DNA of 11,425 nucleotides from an uncultured Micrococcus sp. (lineage in GTDB: Bacteria > Actinomycetota > Actinomycetes > Actinomycetales > Micrococcaceae). Positions within the stretch are counted from its first letter, which is position 1, and every line of letters starts with the position of its first letter. The position numbers and the translations under genes were made by a program. Location of the stretch: NCBI GenBank assembly GCA_946222435.1, contig CAMIOJ010000040.1:1-11425 (forward strand), in the 5' to 3' direction. The notes under the pieces are model-generated. The model had not been told where the DNA came from. It searched no databases and was given only the letters and a program-made list of their open reading frames with translations. Shown in pieces: positions 5,183 to 11,425 of this stretch.

Positions 5183-8100
5183 ATGACGCACCCTACCGCC
5201 ATCTCCCCCGCCGTCGGCGCGCGCACCGTCACCTTCCCCGAGCATCTCCCCGTCGCCGCCCGGCGCGAGGAGATCATGGAGGCGATCGCCGAGCACCAGG
5301 TGGTGATCGTCGCCGGCGAGACCGGCTCCGGCAAGACCACCCAGCTGCCGAAGATGTGCCTGGCCCTCGGCCTGGACGAGCACGGGACCATCGGCCACAC
5401 CCAGCCCCGCCGCATCGCCGCCCGGTCCGTGGCCGAGCGCATCGCCGAGGAGCTGCAGGAGCCCATTGGCGCCACCGTGGGCTACCAGGTCCGCTTCACC
5501 TCGGCCACCTCCGCGGACACCCGCGTGAAGGTCATGACGGACGGCATCCTGCTCGCCGAGATCCCCCACGACCCGCTGCTGAAGCGGTACTCGGTGATCA
5601 TCATCGACGAGGCCCACGAGCGCAGCCTCAACATCGACTTCCTGCTCGGCTACCTGCGGCGGATCCTGCCGCAGCGGCCGGACCTGAAGCTCATCGTCAC
5701 CTCCGCCACCATCGACCCCGAGTCCTTCGCCCGCCACTTCGGCCGGCCCGCCACGGACGCGGACGTCCCGGAGGAGACCGTCGAGGTCGAGGAGGGGGCC
5801 GTCGTCGTGCCAGCACCGGTGATCGAGGTCTCCGGCCGCACGTATCCGGTGGAGATCCGCTACCGGCCGCTGACGGCGGATCCGTCCCCGGACGACGAAT
5901 ACGACGACGCGGACGACGCCGCCGAGACCCGCGACCCCGTGGACGCGATCGGCGACGCGGTGCTGGAGCTGGCCGACGAGCCGGACGGGGACATCCTCGT
6001 GTTCCTCCCCGGCGAGCGCGAGATCCGCGACGCCGCCGACGCGCTCGAGGGCCTCGTGGCGCGGCACGCGCGGCTCGCCGGCACCGAGGTCCTGCCCCTG
6101 TACGGACGGCTGTCCATGGCCGAGCAGCACCGCGTGTTCGCCCGCGCCGGCAAGGGCGTGCGGCGGCGGATCGTGCTGGCCACCAACGTGGCCGAGACGT
6201 CCCTGACCGTGCCGGGCATCAAGTACGTGGTGGACACCGGCACCGCCCGCATCTCCCGGTACTCGAACCGCACCAAGGTGCAGCGCCTGCCGATCGAACG
6301 GGTGTCCCAGGCCTCGGCCAACCAGCGCTCGGGGCGGTCGGGCCGCACCTCGGAGGGCATCGCGATCCGCCTGTACTCGGAGGAGGACTTCCTCTCCCGC
6401 CCGGAGTTCACGGACCCGGAGATCCTGCGCACGTCCCTGGCCTCGGTGATCCTGCAGATGCTCTCGCTCGGAGTGGCCACCACGCCGGCTGAGGTGCGGG
6501 ACTTCCCGTTCCTGCAGTCCCCGGACGGCCGCCAGGTCTCGGACGGCGCCACGGCGCTGACCGAGCTCGGCGCCCTGAACACCGGGCAGCCGATCGCCCT
6601 GAAGAACGGCCGAACCAGGACGTTCCCGGCCGGCACCATCACTCCCTTGGGCCGCCGCCTGTCCCGCCTGCCCGTGGACCCGCGCCTGGGCCGCATGATC
6701 CTGGAGGCCGGCGAGCGCGGCTGCGTCCGCGAAGTCATGGTGGTGGCCGCGTTCCTCACCCTGCAGGACCCGCGCGAGCGCCCCGCGGAGAAGCGGGCGC
6801 AGGCGGACGAGCTGCACGCCCGCTTCGCGGACGCGAACTCGGACTTCACGGCGATCGTGAACCTCTGGGCCTACCTGCGCGAGCAGCAGAAGGAGCTGTC
6901 CGGCAACGCGTTCCGCCGCCTCTGCCGCACCGAGCACATCAACTACCTGCGGGTGCGCGAGTGGCAGGACCTGGTCCAGCAGCTGCGCCAGCTGGCCCAG
7001 CAGGTGGGCGTGTCCGTGCGCCCCGGCCCCGTGGACCCGGTGGGCCAGCACGAGCCCCTGCACAAGGCGCTGCTGTCCGGGCTGCTCTCCCAGATCGGCT
7101 CCTATGACGAGCGGCGCCGCGAGTACGCCGGCCCGCGCGGCACCCGGTTCGCCGTGTTCCCGGGTTCCGCGCTGTTCAAGAAGCGCCACCCGCTGGTGAT
7201 GGCCGCCGAGCTGGTGGAGACCTCCCGGCTCTGGGCCCGCACCGTGGCCCGGATCGAGCCGGAGTGGGTGGAGGAGGTCGGCGCCGAGCTGGTCAAGCGC
7301 ACCTACTCCGAGCCGCGCTGGTCACGCCGCCAGGGCTCCGTGGTGGCCCAGGAGAAGGTCACCCTGCTCGGGGTGACCCTGGTTCAGGACCGGACCGTGC
7401 GCTTCGGAAGGATCGACCCGGTCCTCAGCCGAGAGCTGTTCCTGCGCCACGCGCTGGTGGAGGGCGACTGGACGACCCGCCACCACTTCTTCGCCCGCAA
7501 CCGGAAGGCCCTGGCCGAGGTGGACGAGCTCGAGTCCCGCCTGCGCCGCCGGGACCTGCGCGTCTCGGACGAGGACCTGTTCGCCTTCTACGACGAGCGC
7601 GTCCCCGCGAACGTGGTCTCCGAGCGGCACTTCGACTCCTGGTGGAAGAAGCAGCGCCACAAGACCCCGGACCTGCTGGACTTCGACCCCGCCCAGCTGA
7701 TGACCACCGCCGCCGAAGAACTGGACCAGGATGCGTTCCCCACCACCTTCGTGCACCCGCTGCCCGGCGGCGACGCCCTCGAGCTGGACCTGGACTACAC
7801 CTTCGACCCCACCGGCGCCTCCGGCACCGACGGCATCACCGTGACCCTGGACGTGCTGGTGCTGAACCAGATGGACCCGGAGCGTTTCGCCTGGCTGGTG
7901 CCCGGCCTGCGCGCCGAGCTCATCACCGCGCTGATCAAGGCGCTGCCCAAGGCCACCCGCAAGCACCTCGTCCCCGCCCCGGACGTGGCCCGGGAGCTGG
8001 CCGCGGCCCTGGAGGAGGACGCGGACCCGCGTACCGAGGCGCTGCCGCAGGCCCTGTCCACGGCCGTGCGCCGCCTGCGCGGGCAGATCGTGGAACCCGA

Positions 8101-9301
8101 GGCCTGGCGCCTGGACGCCGTCCCGGACCACCTGCGCATGGACTACCGGATCGTGGACCACCGCGGTGCCGTGGTGGGCGCCGGGCAGGACCTCGCGGAC
8201 CTGCAGACACGCCTGGCCAAGGCCAACCGCTCGGCCATCGCCGCCCGCCTGACCGGGCAGGACGCCGTCGCCCCCAAGCCCGGCGAGAGCCGCGGCTCAG
8301 GCAGGCGAGGACGCGGCAAGTCAGGCCGCGGCGCCCAGGAGGGGGCCGGCGTCGGGAAGGACGGGCGCCCCGACACCCAGGGTGCGGCCGCCGCGTTCCA
8401 GGAGCTGCACGGGCTGACGTCCTGGACGTTCGGCACGCTGCAGCGGAAGGTGTCCACGGCATCCGCGCCGGGGGGTCCGCAGATCACCGGCTACCCCACG
8501 CTCGTGCCGGAGCCGGGTCCGAAGGGCGCCCCCGCGGCCGGGCTGACGGTGGCCCGCACCCCGGAGGACCAGGCCGTGTGGCACCGCGCCGGCGTGATCC
8601 AGCTGCTGCTGGCCACCCTGCCCTCCCCGCAGCGCTACGTGATGGACCACCTGGACAACCGGGAGAAGCTGACCTTCACGCAGAACCCGCACGGCTCCGT
8701 GGACTCGCTCGTGGCGGACTGCACGAAGGCGGCGGTGGACCGGCTCGTCGGGGAGGAGCTGCCCTTCTCCGAGGCCGAGTTCCGGGCCCTGTTCGACCGC
8801 GTGCGCGCCGATCTGATCGACACCGTGTTCGCGGTGACCTCCCTGGTCGAACGGGTGCTCTCCGGGGCCGCGGCGGTGCGCCGCCGGCTCAAGGGATCCG
8901 TGTCCCTGGCGCTGGCCCCGGCCCTGTCCGACGTCAAGGCGCACCTGGACCAGCTCGTCTTCGACGGCTTCGTGGCCACCACCGGCTGGCAGCAGCTGCA
9001 GCACCTGCCCCGGTACATCACCGGCATCGAGACGCGGCTGGCCAAGCTGGACGCCGGCGGCCACCTGCAGCGCGACGGCCAGCACATGGCGATCGTCCAG
9101 GGCCTCGAGGACGACTTCGACGCCGCCGTCACCGCCCACCGGACCCGGTACCCGGACACCCCGCTGCCGGCGGACCTGGACGCGGTGCGCTGGCTGATCG
9201 AAGAGCTACGCGTGTCCTTCTTCGCCCAAGAGCTGGGCACGGCGGTGTCCGTGTCCGAGAAGCGCGTGCGTCAGGCGCTGAACCGGGCCAAGGGGGCCTG
9301 A
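5183..9301 (+). CDS. hrpA: ATP-dependent RNA helicase HrpA (DEAH-box)
   Basis: A 1372-residue DEAH-box superfamily 2 helicase, about the size of E. coli HrpA (~1300). Motifs in order: Walker A GETGSGKT (45-52), TQPRRIAA (73-80), DEAH (142-145), SAT (174-176), the DILVFLPGEREI strand (about 269-280), ATNVAETSLTVPG (333-345) and motif VI QRSGRSGR (381-388). The winged-helix/HA2 ratchet and OB-fold regions follow, to about residue 720. The rest corresponds to the long C-terminal extension (DUF3418 type) typical of bacterial HrpA. HrpA unwinds RNA 3' to 5' using ATP, and E. coli HrpA has been linked to rescue of stalled or collided ribosomes; the same role is inferred here. Two unusual low-complexity parts occur: an acidic cluster (237-245) between motifs III and IV, and an Arg/Gly-rich linker (about 1032-1070). 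ATG 5183 is chosen because of the -10 box 10 nt upstream; in-frame GTG 5126 would add 19 residues with no family character. It is a single-gene unit, divergent from putP. Confidence 0.95.
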   Translation: MTHPTAISPAVGARTVTFPEHLPVAARREEIMEAIAEHQVVIVAGETGSGKTTQLPKMCLALGLDEHGTIGHTQPRRIAARSVAERIAEELQEPIGATVGYQVRFTSATSADTRVKVMTDGILLAEIPHDPLLKRYSVIIIDEAHERSLNIDFLLGYLRRILPQRPDLKLIVTSATIDPESFARHFGRPATDADVPEETVEVEEGAVVVPAPVIEVSGRTYPVEIRYRPLTADPSPDDEYDDADDAAETRDPVDAIGDAVLELADEPDGDILVFLPGEREIRDAADALEGLVARHARLAGTEVLPLYGRLSMAEQHRVFARAGKGVRRRIVLATNVAETSLTVPGIKYVVDTGTARISRYSNRTKVQRLPIERVSQASANQRSGRSGRTSEGIAIRLYSEEDFLSRPEFTDPEILRTSLASVILQMLSLGVATTPAEVRDFPFLQSPDGRQVSDGATALTELGALNTGQPIALKNGRTRTFPAGTITPLGRRLSRLPVDPRLGRMILEAGERGCVREVMVVAAFLTLQDPRERPAEKRAQADELHARFADANSDFTAIVNLWAYLREQQKELSGNAFRRLCRTEHINYLRVREWQDLVQQLRQLAQQVGVSVRPGPVDPVGQHEPLHKALLSGLLSQIGSYDERRREYAGPRGTRFAVFPGSALFKKRHPLVMAAELVETSRLWARTVARIEPEWVEEVGAELVKRTYSEPRWSRRQGSVVAQEKVTLLGVTLVQDRTVRFGRIDPVLSRELFLRHALVEGDWTTRHHFFARNRKALAEVDELESRLRRRDLRVSDEDLFAFYDERVPANVVSERHFDSWWKKQRHKTPDLLDFDPAQLMTTAAEELDQDAFPTTFVHPLPGGDALELDLDYTFDPTGASGTDGITVTLDVLVLNQMDPERFAWLVPGLRAELITALIKALPKATRKHLVPAPDVARELAAALEEDADPRTEALPQALSTAVRRLRGQIVEPEAWRLDAVPDHLRMDYRIVDHRGAVVGAGQDLADLQTRLAKANRSAIAARLTGQDAVAPKPGESRGSGRRGRGKSGRGAQEGAGVGKDGRPDTQGAAAAFQELHGLTSWTFGTLQRKVSTASAPGGPQITGYPTLVPEPGPKGAPAAGLTVARTPEDQAVWHRAGVIQLLLATLPSPQRYVMDHLDNREKLTFTQNPHGSVDSLVADCTKAAVDRLVGEELPFSEAEFRALFDRVRADLIDTVFAVTSLVERVLSGAAAVRRRLKGSVSLALAPALSDVKAHLDQLVFDGFVATTGWQQLQHLPRYITGIETRLAKLDAGGHLQRDGQHMAIVQGLEDDFDAAVTAHRTRYPDTPLPADLDAVRWLIEELRVSFFAQELGTAVSVSEKRVRQALNRAKGA

Positions 9302-9552
9302 GCCGAGGGCCGGCAGGCGTGCACCTCAACAGAGCCCCTGGCCGCGGCACGGAGCGTCACTTCGTCGGCCCTCCCCGTCTGACGCCCCCTCGCGAGGGCA
9401 TGCGCCAGCGCGTGACATCGCGAGATCCGAGCCATGTCCCGGTTTCCTCTGTGCTGGAGTCTCCTGCATTCCGTTGATCAATTCATGAGCACCGAGATAC
9501 TATGTGACGCACCCCACACGTTCAGTACCTACCTTTTACCCAGGAGAGTCCC
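9302..9552. other. Non-coding spacer after hrpA
   Basis: No gene-like frame is visible. The first part is GC-rich and contains CCCTCGCGAGGG (a 12-bp palindrome near 9389-9400) and a distant complementary pair GAGGGCCG/CGGCCCTC (9305-9312, 9366-9373); neither makes a standard terminator. From about 9440 the sequence becomes clearly richer in A/T and carries the promoter for the next gene. Confidence 0.5.
9474..9503 (+). promoter_or_regulatory. Sigma70-like promoter of the decayed permease gene
   Basis: TTGATC (9474-9479) and TACTAT (9498-9503) are separated by 18 nt, the best -35/-10 pair in the window. The -35 overlaps a perfect 8-bp palindrome, TTGATCAA (9474-9481), which could be part of an operator. 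The expected transcript start near 9510 leaves a leader of about 40 nt before the AGGAGA site (9542-9547). Confidence 0.7.
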
Positions 9553-10064
9553 ATGAAGGTGTGGATCACCCGCACCGGTGCTGCACTGGCAGCAGGCGCA
9601 CTGCTGGCAGTCTATGGGCCGTCGTCGGGGCCTTCACGGCCGAGGAGCCGTTCAGCGACCTCACCGACTATGCGCTGGCGGCTCCCACCGGTGCTGATCA
9701 CGTCTCGTTCCAGGCCGTCCGCGTCCTGGCCCCGGATGTGTCCAGCGTGAGAGCCAGGCAGACGGCGGTGCTGGCCGTGGTCGACCCCGCCGAGAACGAC
9801 GTCCGCGTCCAGACGGCGAGCGCGCTCTCTGAACAGAACAGGGCCGTCACCGGCCAGCTGGCCGGGCTGGGACGCTCCCTGTTGGTGCTGATCCTCGGCG
9901 CGGGCACCGGTGATGCGGTCCTGCTCTCCCAGGGCAACGGCCTGGGACTCGACTTCGTGTCAGCCGTCGCCGTCCTCGCGGCTCTGACCGCCGTGGCGGC
10001 GAGCCTGCCCCCGGCGACGTTCGCCGCCTTCCGGGACCCGGTCCGGGTCATGCGCACCGCGTGA
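9553..10064 (+). pseudogene. Decayed FtsX/MacB-type ABC transporter permease
   Basis: ATG 9553 has a strong AGGAGA site 5 nt upstream and begins MKVWITRTGAALAAGALLAV, half of a membrane helix. That frame then turns Ser/Arg/Pro-rich and stops near 9750. The adjacent frame (phase 0) continues the helix as WAVVGAFTAEEPFSDL and stays open to TGA 10062-10064. The switch lies around 9610-9618, equal to 2 extra or 1 missing base; removing the TA of GTCTATGGG would join them as AVWAVVGAF. The later part reads like an FtsX permease: VRVQTASALSEQNRAVTGQL, a helix GRSLLVLILGAG, then directly the last helix and the typical ending AFRDPVRVMRTA. The cytoplasmic loop and middle helices that normally follow the GAG segment are absent, so an internal deletion is likely as well. 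Such permeases are usually near 380-400 residues; about 170 codons remain. No ATPase gene adjoins it. The pseudogene call is strong, the family call moderate. Confidence 0.72.
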
Positions 10065-10088
10065 CGGCCGAGGCTCCTGGAGCGAGGC

Positions 10089-10520
10089 TCAGGCCTGGGG
10101 GACGTGCTCCCCGTGGCCAGCGTCGCGCAGGGCGGCACGGATCTTCTCCGCGGCCTCGTCCAGCTCACCCTGGTCCGGGTTCTGGTCCTTCTGGTCCAGG
10201 TCGAAGTCGCGCAGCGAGTTCGAGGGCCACACGTGCACGTGCAGGTGCGGGACCTCATAGCCGGCCACCATCAGGCCGGCACGAGCGGCTCCGAACGCCT
10301 CCACCTGCGCCTTGCCGATGGTGTGGGCCACGCCCATCACGTGCGCGACCGTCTCCGGGTCCGCGTCCGTCCAGCGGTCCACTTCCCGGATCGGCACCAC
10401 GAGCACGTGCCCCGGCTGCAGCGGCGCGACGTCCAGGAAGGCGGCGCAGGTCTCGTCCTTCCACACGAAGCGGCCGGGGATCTCGCCGTCGATGATGCGG
10501 GTGAAGATCGTGGCGGACAT
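10089..10520 (-). CDS. HIT-family nucleotide hydrolase/transferase-like protein
   Basis: A 143-residue soluble protein with a complete histidine-triad motif, HLHVHVW (92-98), in which the middle His is the nucleophile in this family. Other HIT marks are the N-terminal IFTRIIDGEIPGRFVWKDE (5-23), AFLDVAPLQPGHVLVVP (27-43), and GLMVAGYEVPHLHVH just before the active site. HIT (Hint-type) enzymes cleave phosphoramidate or phosphate-linked nucleotide conjugates such as AMP-lysine; the natural substrate here cannot be told. Residues ~100-143 are hydrophilic, with an acidic/Gln-rich DLDQKDQNPDQGELDEA stretch. ATG at 10520 has an AAGGAG site (minus strand, 10533-10528) 7 nt away. It lies 46 nt downstream of the sulfurtransferase on the same strand and is probably co-transcribed. 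Its 3' end converges on the decayed permease with 24 nt between stops and only a weak bulged hairpin (10076-10093). Confidence 0.93.
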   Translation of the reverse strand: MSATIFTRIIDGEIPGRFVWKDETCAAFLDVAPLQPGHVLVVPIREVDRWTDADPETVAHVMGVAHTIGKAQVEAFGAARAGLMVAGYEVPHLHVHVWPSNSLRDFDLDQKDQNPDQGELDEAAEKIRAALRDAGHGEHVPQA

Positions 10521-10566
10521 GGGGTGTCTCCTTCGTCTCTCGGACGTGTCTTCCGTCGGTGGGCGC

Positions 10567-11425
10567 TCAGCGCCCGCCCGGCTCCGGGCCGGTGGCCACC
10601 GGACGGTCCGGGTCGTTGCACCAAGCAGACCACGAGCCCGGGAACAGCGCCACCCCGTGACGTCCGGCCACCGCCATGGCCAGGACCTGGTGGGCGGCCG
10701 TGACCCCGGAGCCGCAGTACACGGCCACCGGGACGTCCCCCTCCGCCCGGGCCGCGGCGGCGACGGAGGCGAAGCGCTCGGCGAGACGGTCCACGGGCAG
10801 GAGGCGGCCGTCGTCGTCCAGGTTCCCGGCGGTGGGCAGGTTCACGGCGCCGGGGATGTGTCCGGCCACCGGGTCCAGCGGCTCGGTCTCGCCGCGGTAG
10901 CGCTCCGGGGCGCGGGCGTCCAGCAGCAGCCCCGCCGCGGCGACCGACGCCGTGCCGTCCGCGTCCACCACGGGCATCCTGCCCCACGAGGTACGGGCCG
11001 AGCCGGGCGTGGGGATGACCTCCCCGGCCTGCAGGGCGAGCCCCTCCTCCCGCCAGGCGGCCAGGCCGCCGTCCAGCACGAGGGAGGAGCGGATGCCGGC
11101 GTGGCGCAGCAGCCACCAGGCGCGGGCAGCGGAGGTGCCGCCGCAGTCGTCGTAGACCACCACGGTGTTGCTGGCGTCCACGCCCCAGCGCTGCACGGTC
11201 TCGGCGAAGGCCTCCGCGGACGGCAGCGGGTGGCGGCCGTCCCGCGGATCGCCGTGGCCGGCCAGGTCCTCGTCCATGGAGACGTAGACGGCGCCGGGCA
11301 GGTGGCCGCGCAGGTAGGCCTCATGGTCCGCGCCTCCGGCGGGGACGGACCAGCGCACGTCCAGTAGCACGATGTCCTGGGTCCCCAGGGGGCTGTCCAG
11401 CGGGGCGAAGGCCTCCGAGCCAGGG
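10567..11425 (-). CDS. Thiosulfate/3-mercaptopyruvate sulfurtransferase, tandem rhodanese (5' end outside window)
   Basis: This gene is open through the right edge and its start is not in the window; about 286 residues are visible. GTG 11370 is not a likely start: the frame continues upstream (ending LGTQDIV before LLDVRW), and relatives carry such residues before the first strand. It has two rhodanese domains. The first begins at LLDVRWSVP and has DD where a catalytic Cys would be (VVVYDDCGGTSAARAWW), so it is the inactive domain. The second (from about LLLDARAPERYRGE) carries AVYCGSGVTAAH, with the catalytic Cys codon at 10714-10716, and ends near FPGSWSAW. The CGSGVT loop is the form usual in 3-mercaptopyruvate sulfurtransferases, whereas classical thiosulfate enzymes tend to have CRKGVT, so a SseA-like activity moving sulfur from mercaptopyruvate to cyanide or thiols is favoured. 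It is followed by the HIT gene in an apparent two-gene unit. Confidence 0.92.
   Translation of the reverse strand, partial: PGSEAFAPLDSPLGTQDIVLLDVRWSVPAGGADHEAYLRGHLPGAVYVSMDEDLAGHGDPRDGRHPLPSAEAFAETVQRWGVDASNTVVVYDDCGGTSAARAWWLLRHAGIRSSLVLDGGLAAWREEGLALQAGEVIPTPGSARTSWGRMPVVDADGTASVAAAGLLLDARAPERYRGETEPLDPVAGHIPGAVNLPTAGNLDDDGRLLPVDRLAERFASVAAAARAEGDVPVAVYCGSGVTAAHQVLAMAVAGRHGVALFPGSWSAWCNDPDRPVATGPEPGGR

Noticed and set aside
5141..7189. A 682-codon open frame on the minus strand opposite hrpA
   Set aside because: Composition is Gly/His/Val-rich as expected from the antisense of a high-GC gene, it has no family motif, and it lies fully over a gene with all helicase motifs.
9305..9373. Complementary octamers GAGGGCCG and CGGCCCTC after hrpA
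   Set aside because: The loop would be over 50 nt; not a credible terminator stem and likely chance.
9504..10064. An intact 186-residue protein starting at GTG 9504
   Set aside because: GTG 9504 starts right at the end of the -10 box with no ribosome site, and its first ~40 residues lack protein character; the real start signals are at ATG 9553 in another frame.
1..11425. A new defence, mobile or regulatory system
   Set aside because: All substantial genes fall into known housekeeping families; no direct-repeat array, integrase, transposase, reverse transcriptase, toxin pair or tRNA-linked insertion was seen.

Overview
The window looks like ordinary chromosomal DNA from a very high-GC actinobacterium. 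Third codon positions are almost all G or C, and several genes have a TANNNT -10 box only 7-10 nt before the start codon, a pattern typical of leaderless actinobacterial mRNAs. The protein set (an HrpA-type helicase over 1300 residues, a PutP-like proline symporter, a Sad/GabD1-type dehydrogenase, an HIT protein and a tandem rhodanese) fits Micrococcaceae, and Micrococcus or a close relative is my best guess. That is an impression from composition and protein style, not a database result.

Layout, left to right. (1) 1-62 is a perfect 25-bp inverted repeat at the window edge, followed by a short ORF whose last ~80 residues look like the C-terminal end of a YkvI-type membrane protein, probably a gene remnant. 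(2) 475-1083 (+) encodes a SRPBCC/START-like protein of unknown ligand, with a clear leaderless promoter and a compound hairpin after its stop. (3) 1199-1861 (+) encodes a Tag-family 3-methyladenine DNA glycosylase that lacks part of the zinc site known from E. coli Tag. (4) 1932-3338 (+) encodes a succinate-semialdehyde dehydrogenase. It converges on putP (3408-5030, -) over a 17-bp-stem bidirectional terminator. (5) putP is divergent from hrpA (5183-9301, +), and the 152-bp region between them holds small repeats that could be operators. (6) 9302-9552 is non-coding and carries a good sigma70-like promoter. (7) 9553-10064 (+) is a decayed FtsX/MacB-type ABC permease: it keeps promoter, ribosome binding site, first membrane segment and C-terminal end, but has a frameshift near 9615 and has lost much of its middle. 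(8) On the minus strand a probable two-gene unit runs from a tandem-rhodanese sulfurtransferase (10567 to beyond the right edge) into an HIT-family hydrolase (10089-10520).

The genes are mostly independent housekeeping units: DNA repair (tag), RNA/ribosome quality control (hrpA), proline uptake (putP), GABA/succinate-semialdehyde catabolism, sulfur transfer and nucleotide hydrolysis. Proline uptake and succinate semialdehyde oxidation could both feed the TCA cycle through glutamate, but the two genes are convergent and nothing shows co-regulation. I found no CRISPR array, tRNA, rRNA, transposase, toxin-antitoxin pair or defence cassette, and no convincing undescribed system. The points most worth a second look are the two decayed membrane-protein genes, the edge hairpin, the leaderless promoters, and the HrpA inserts.
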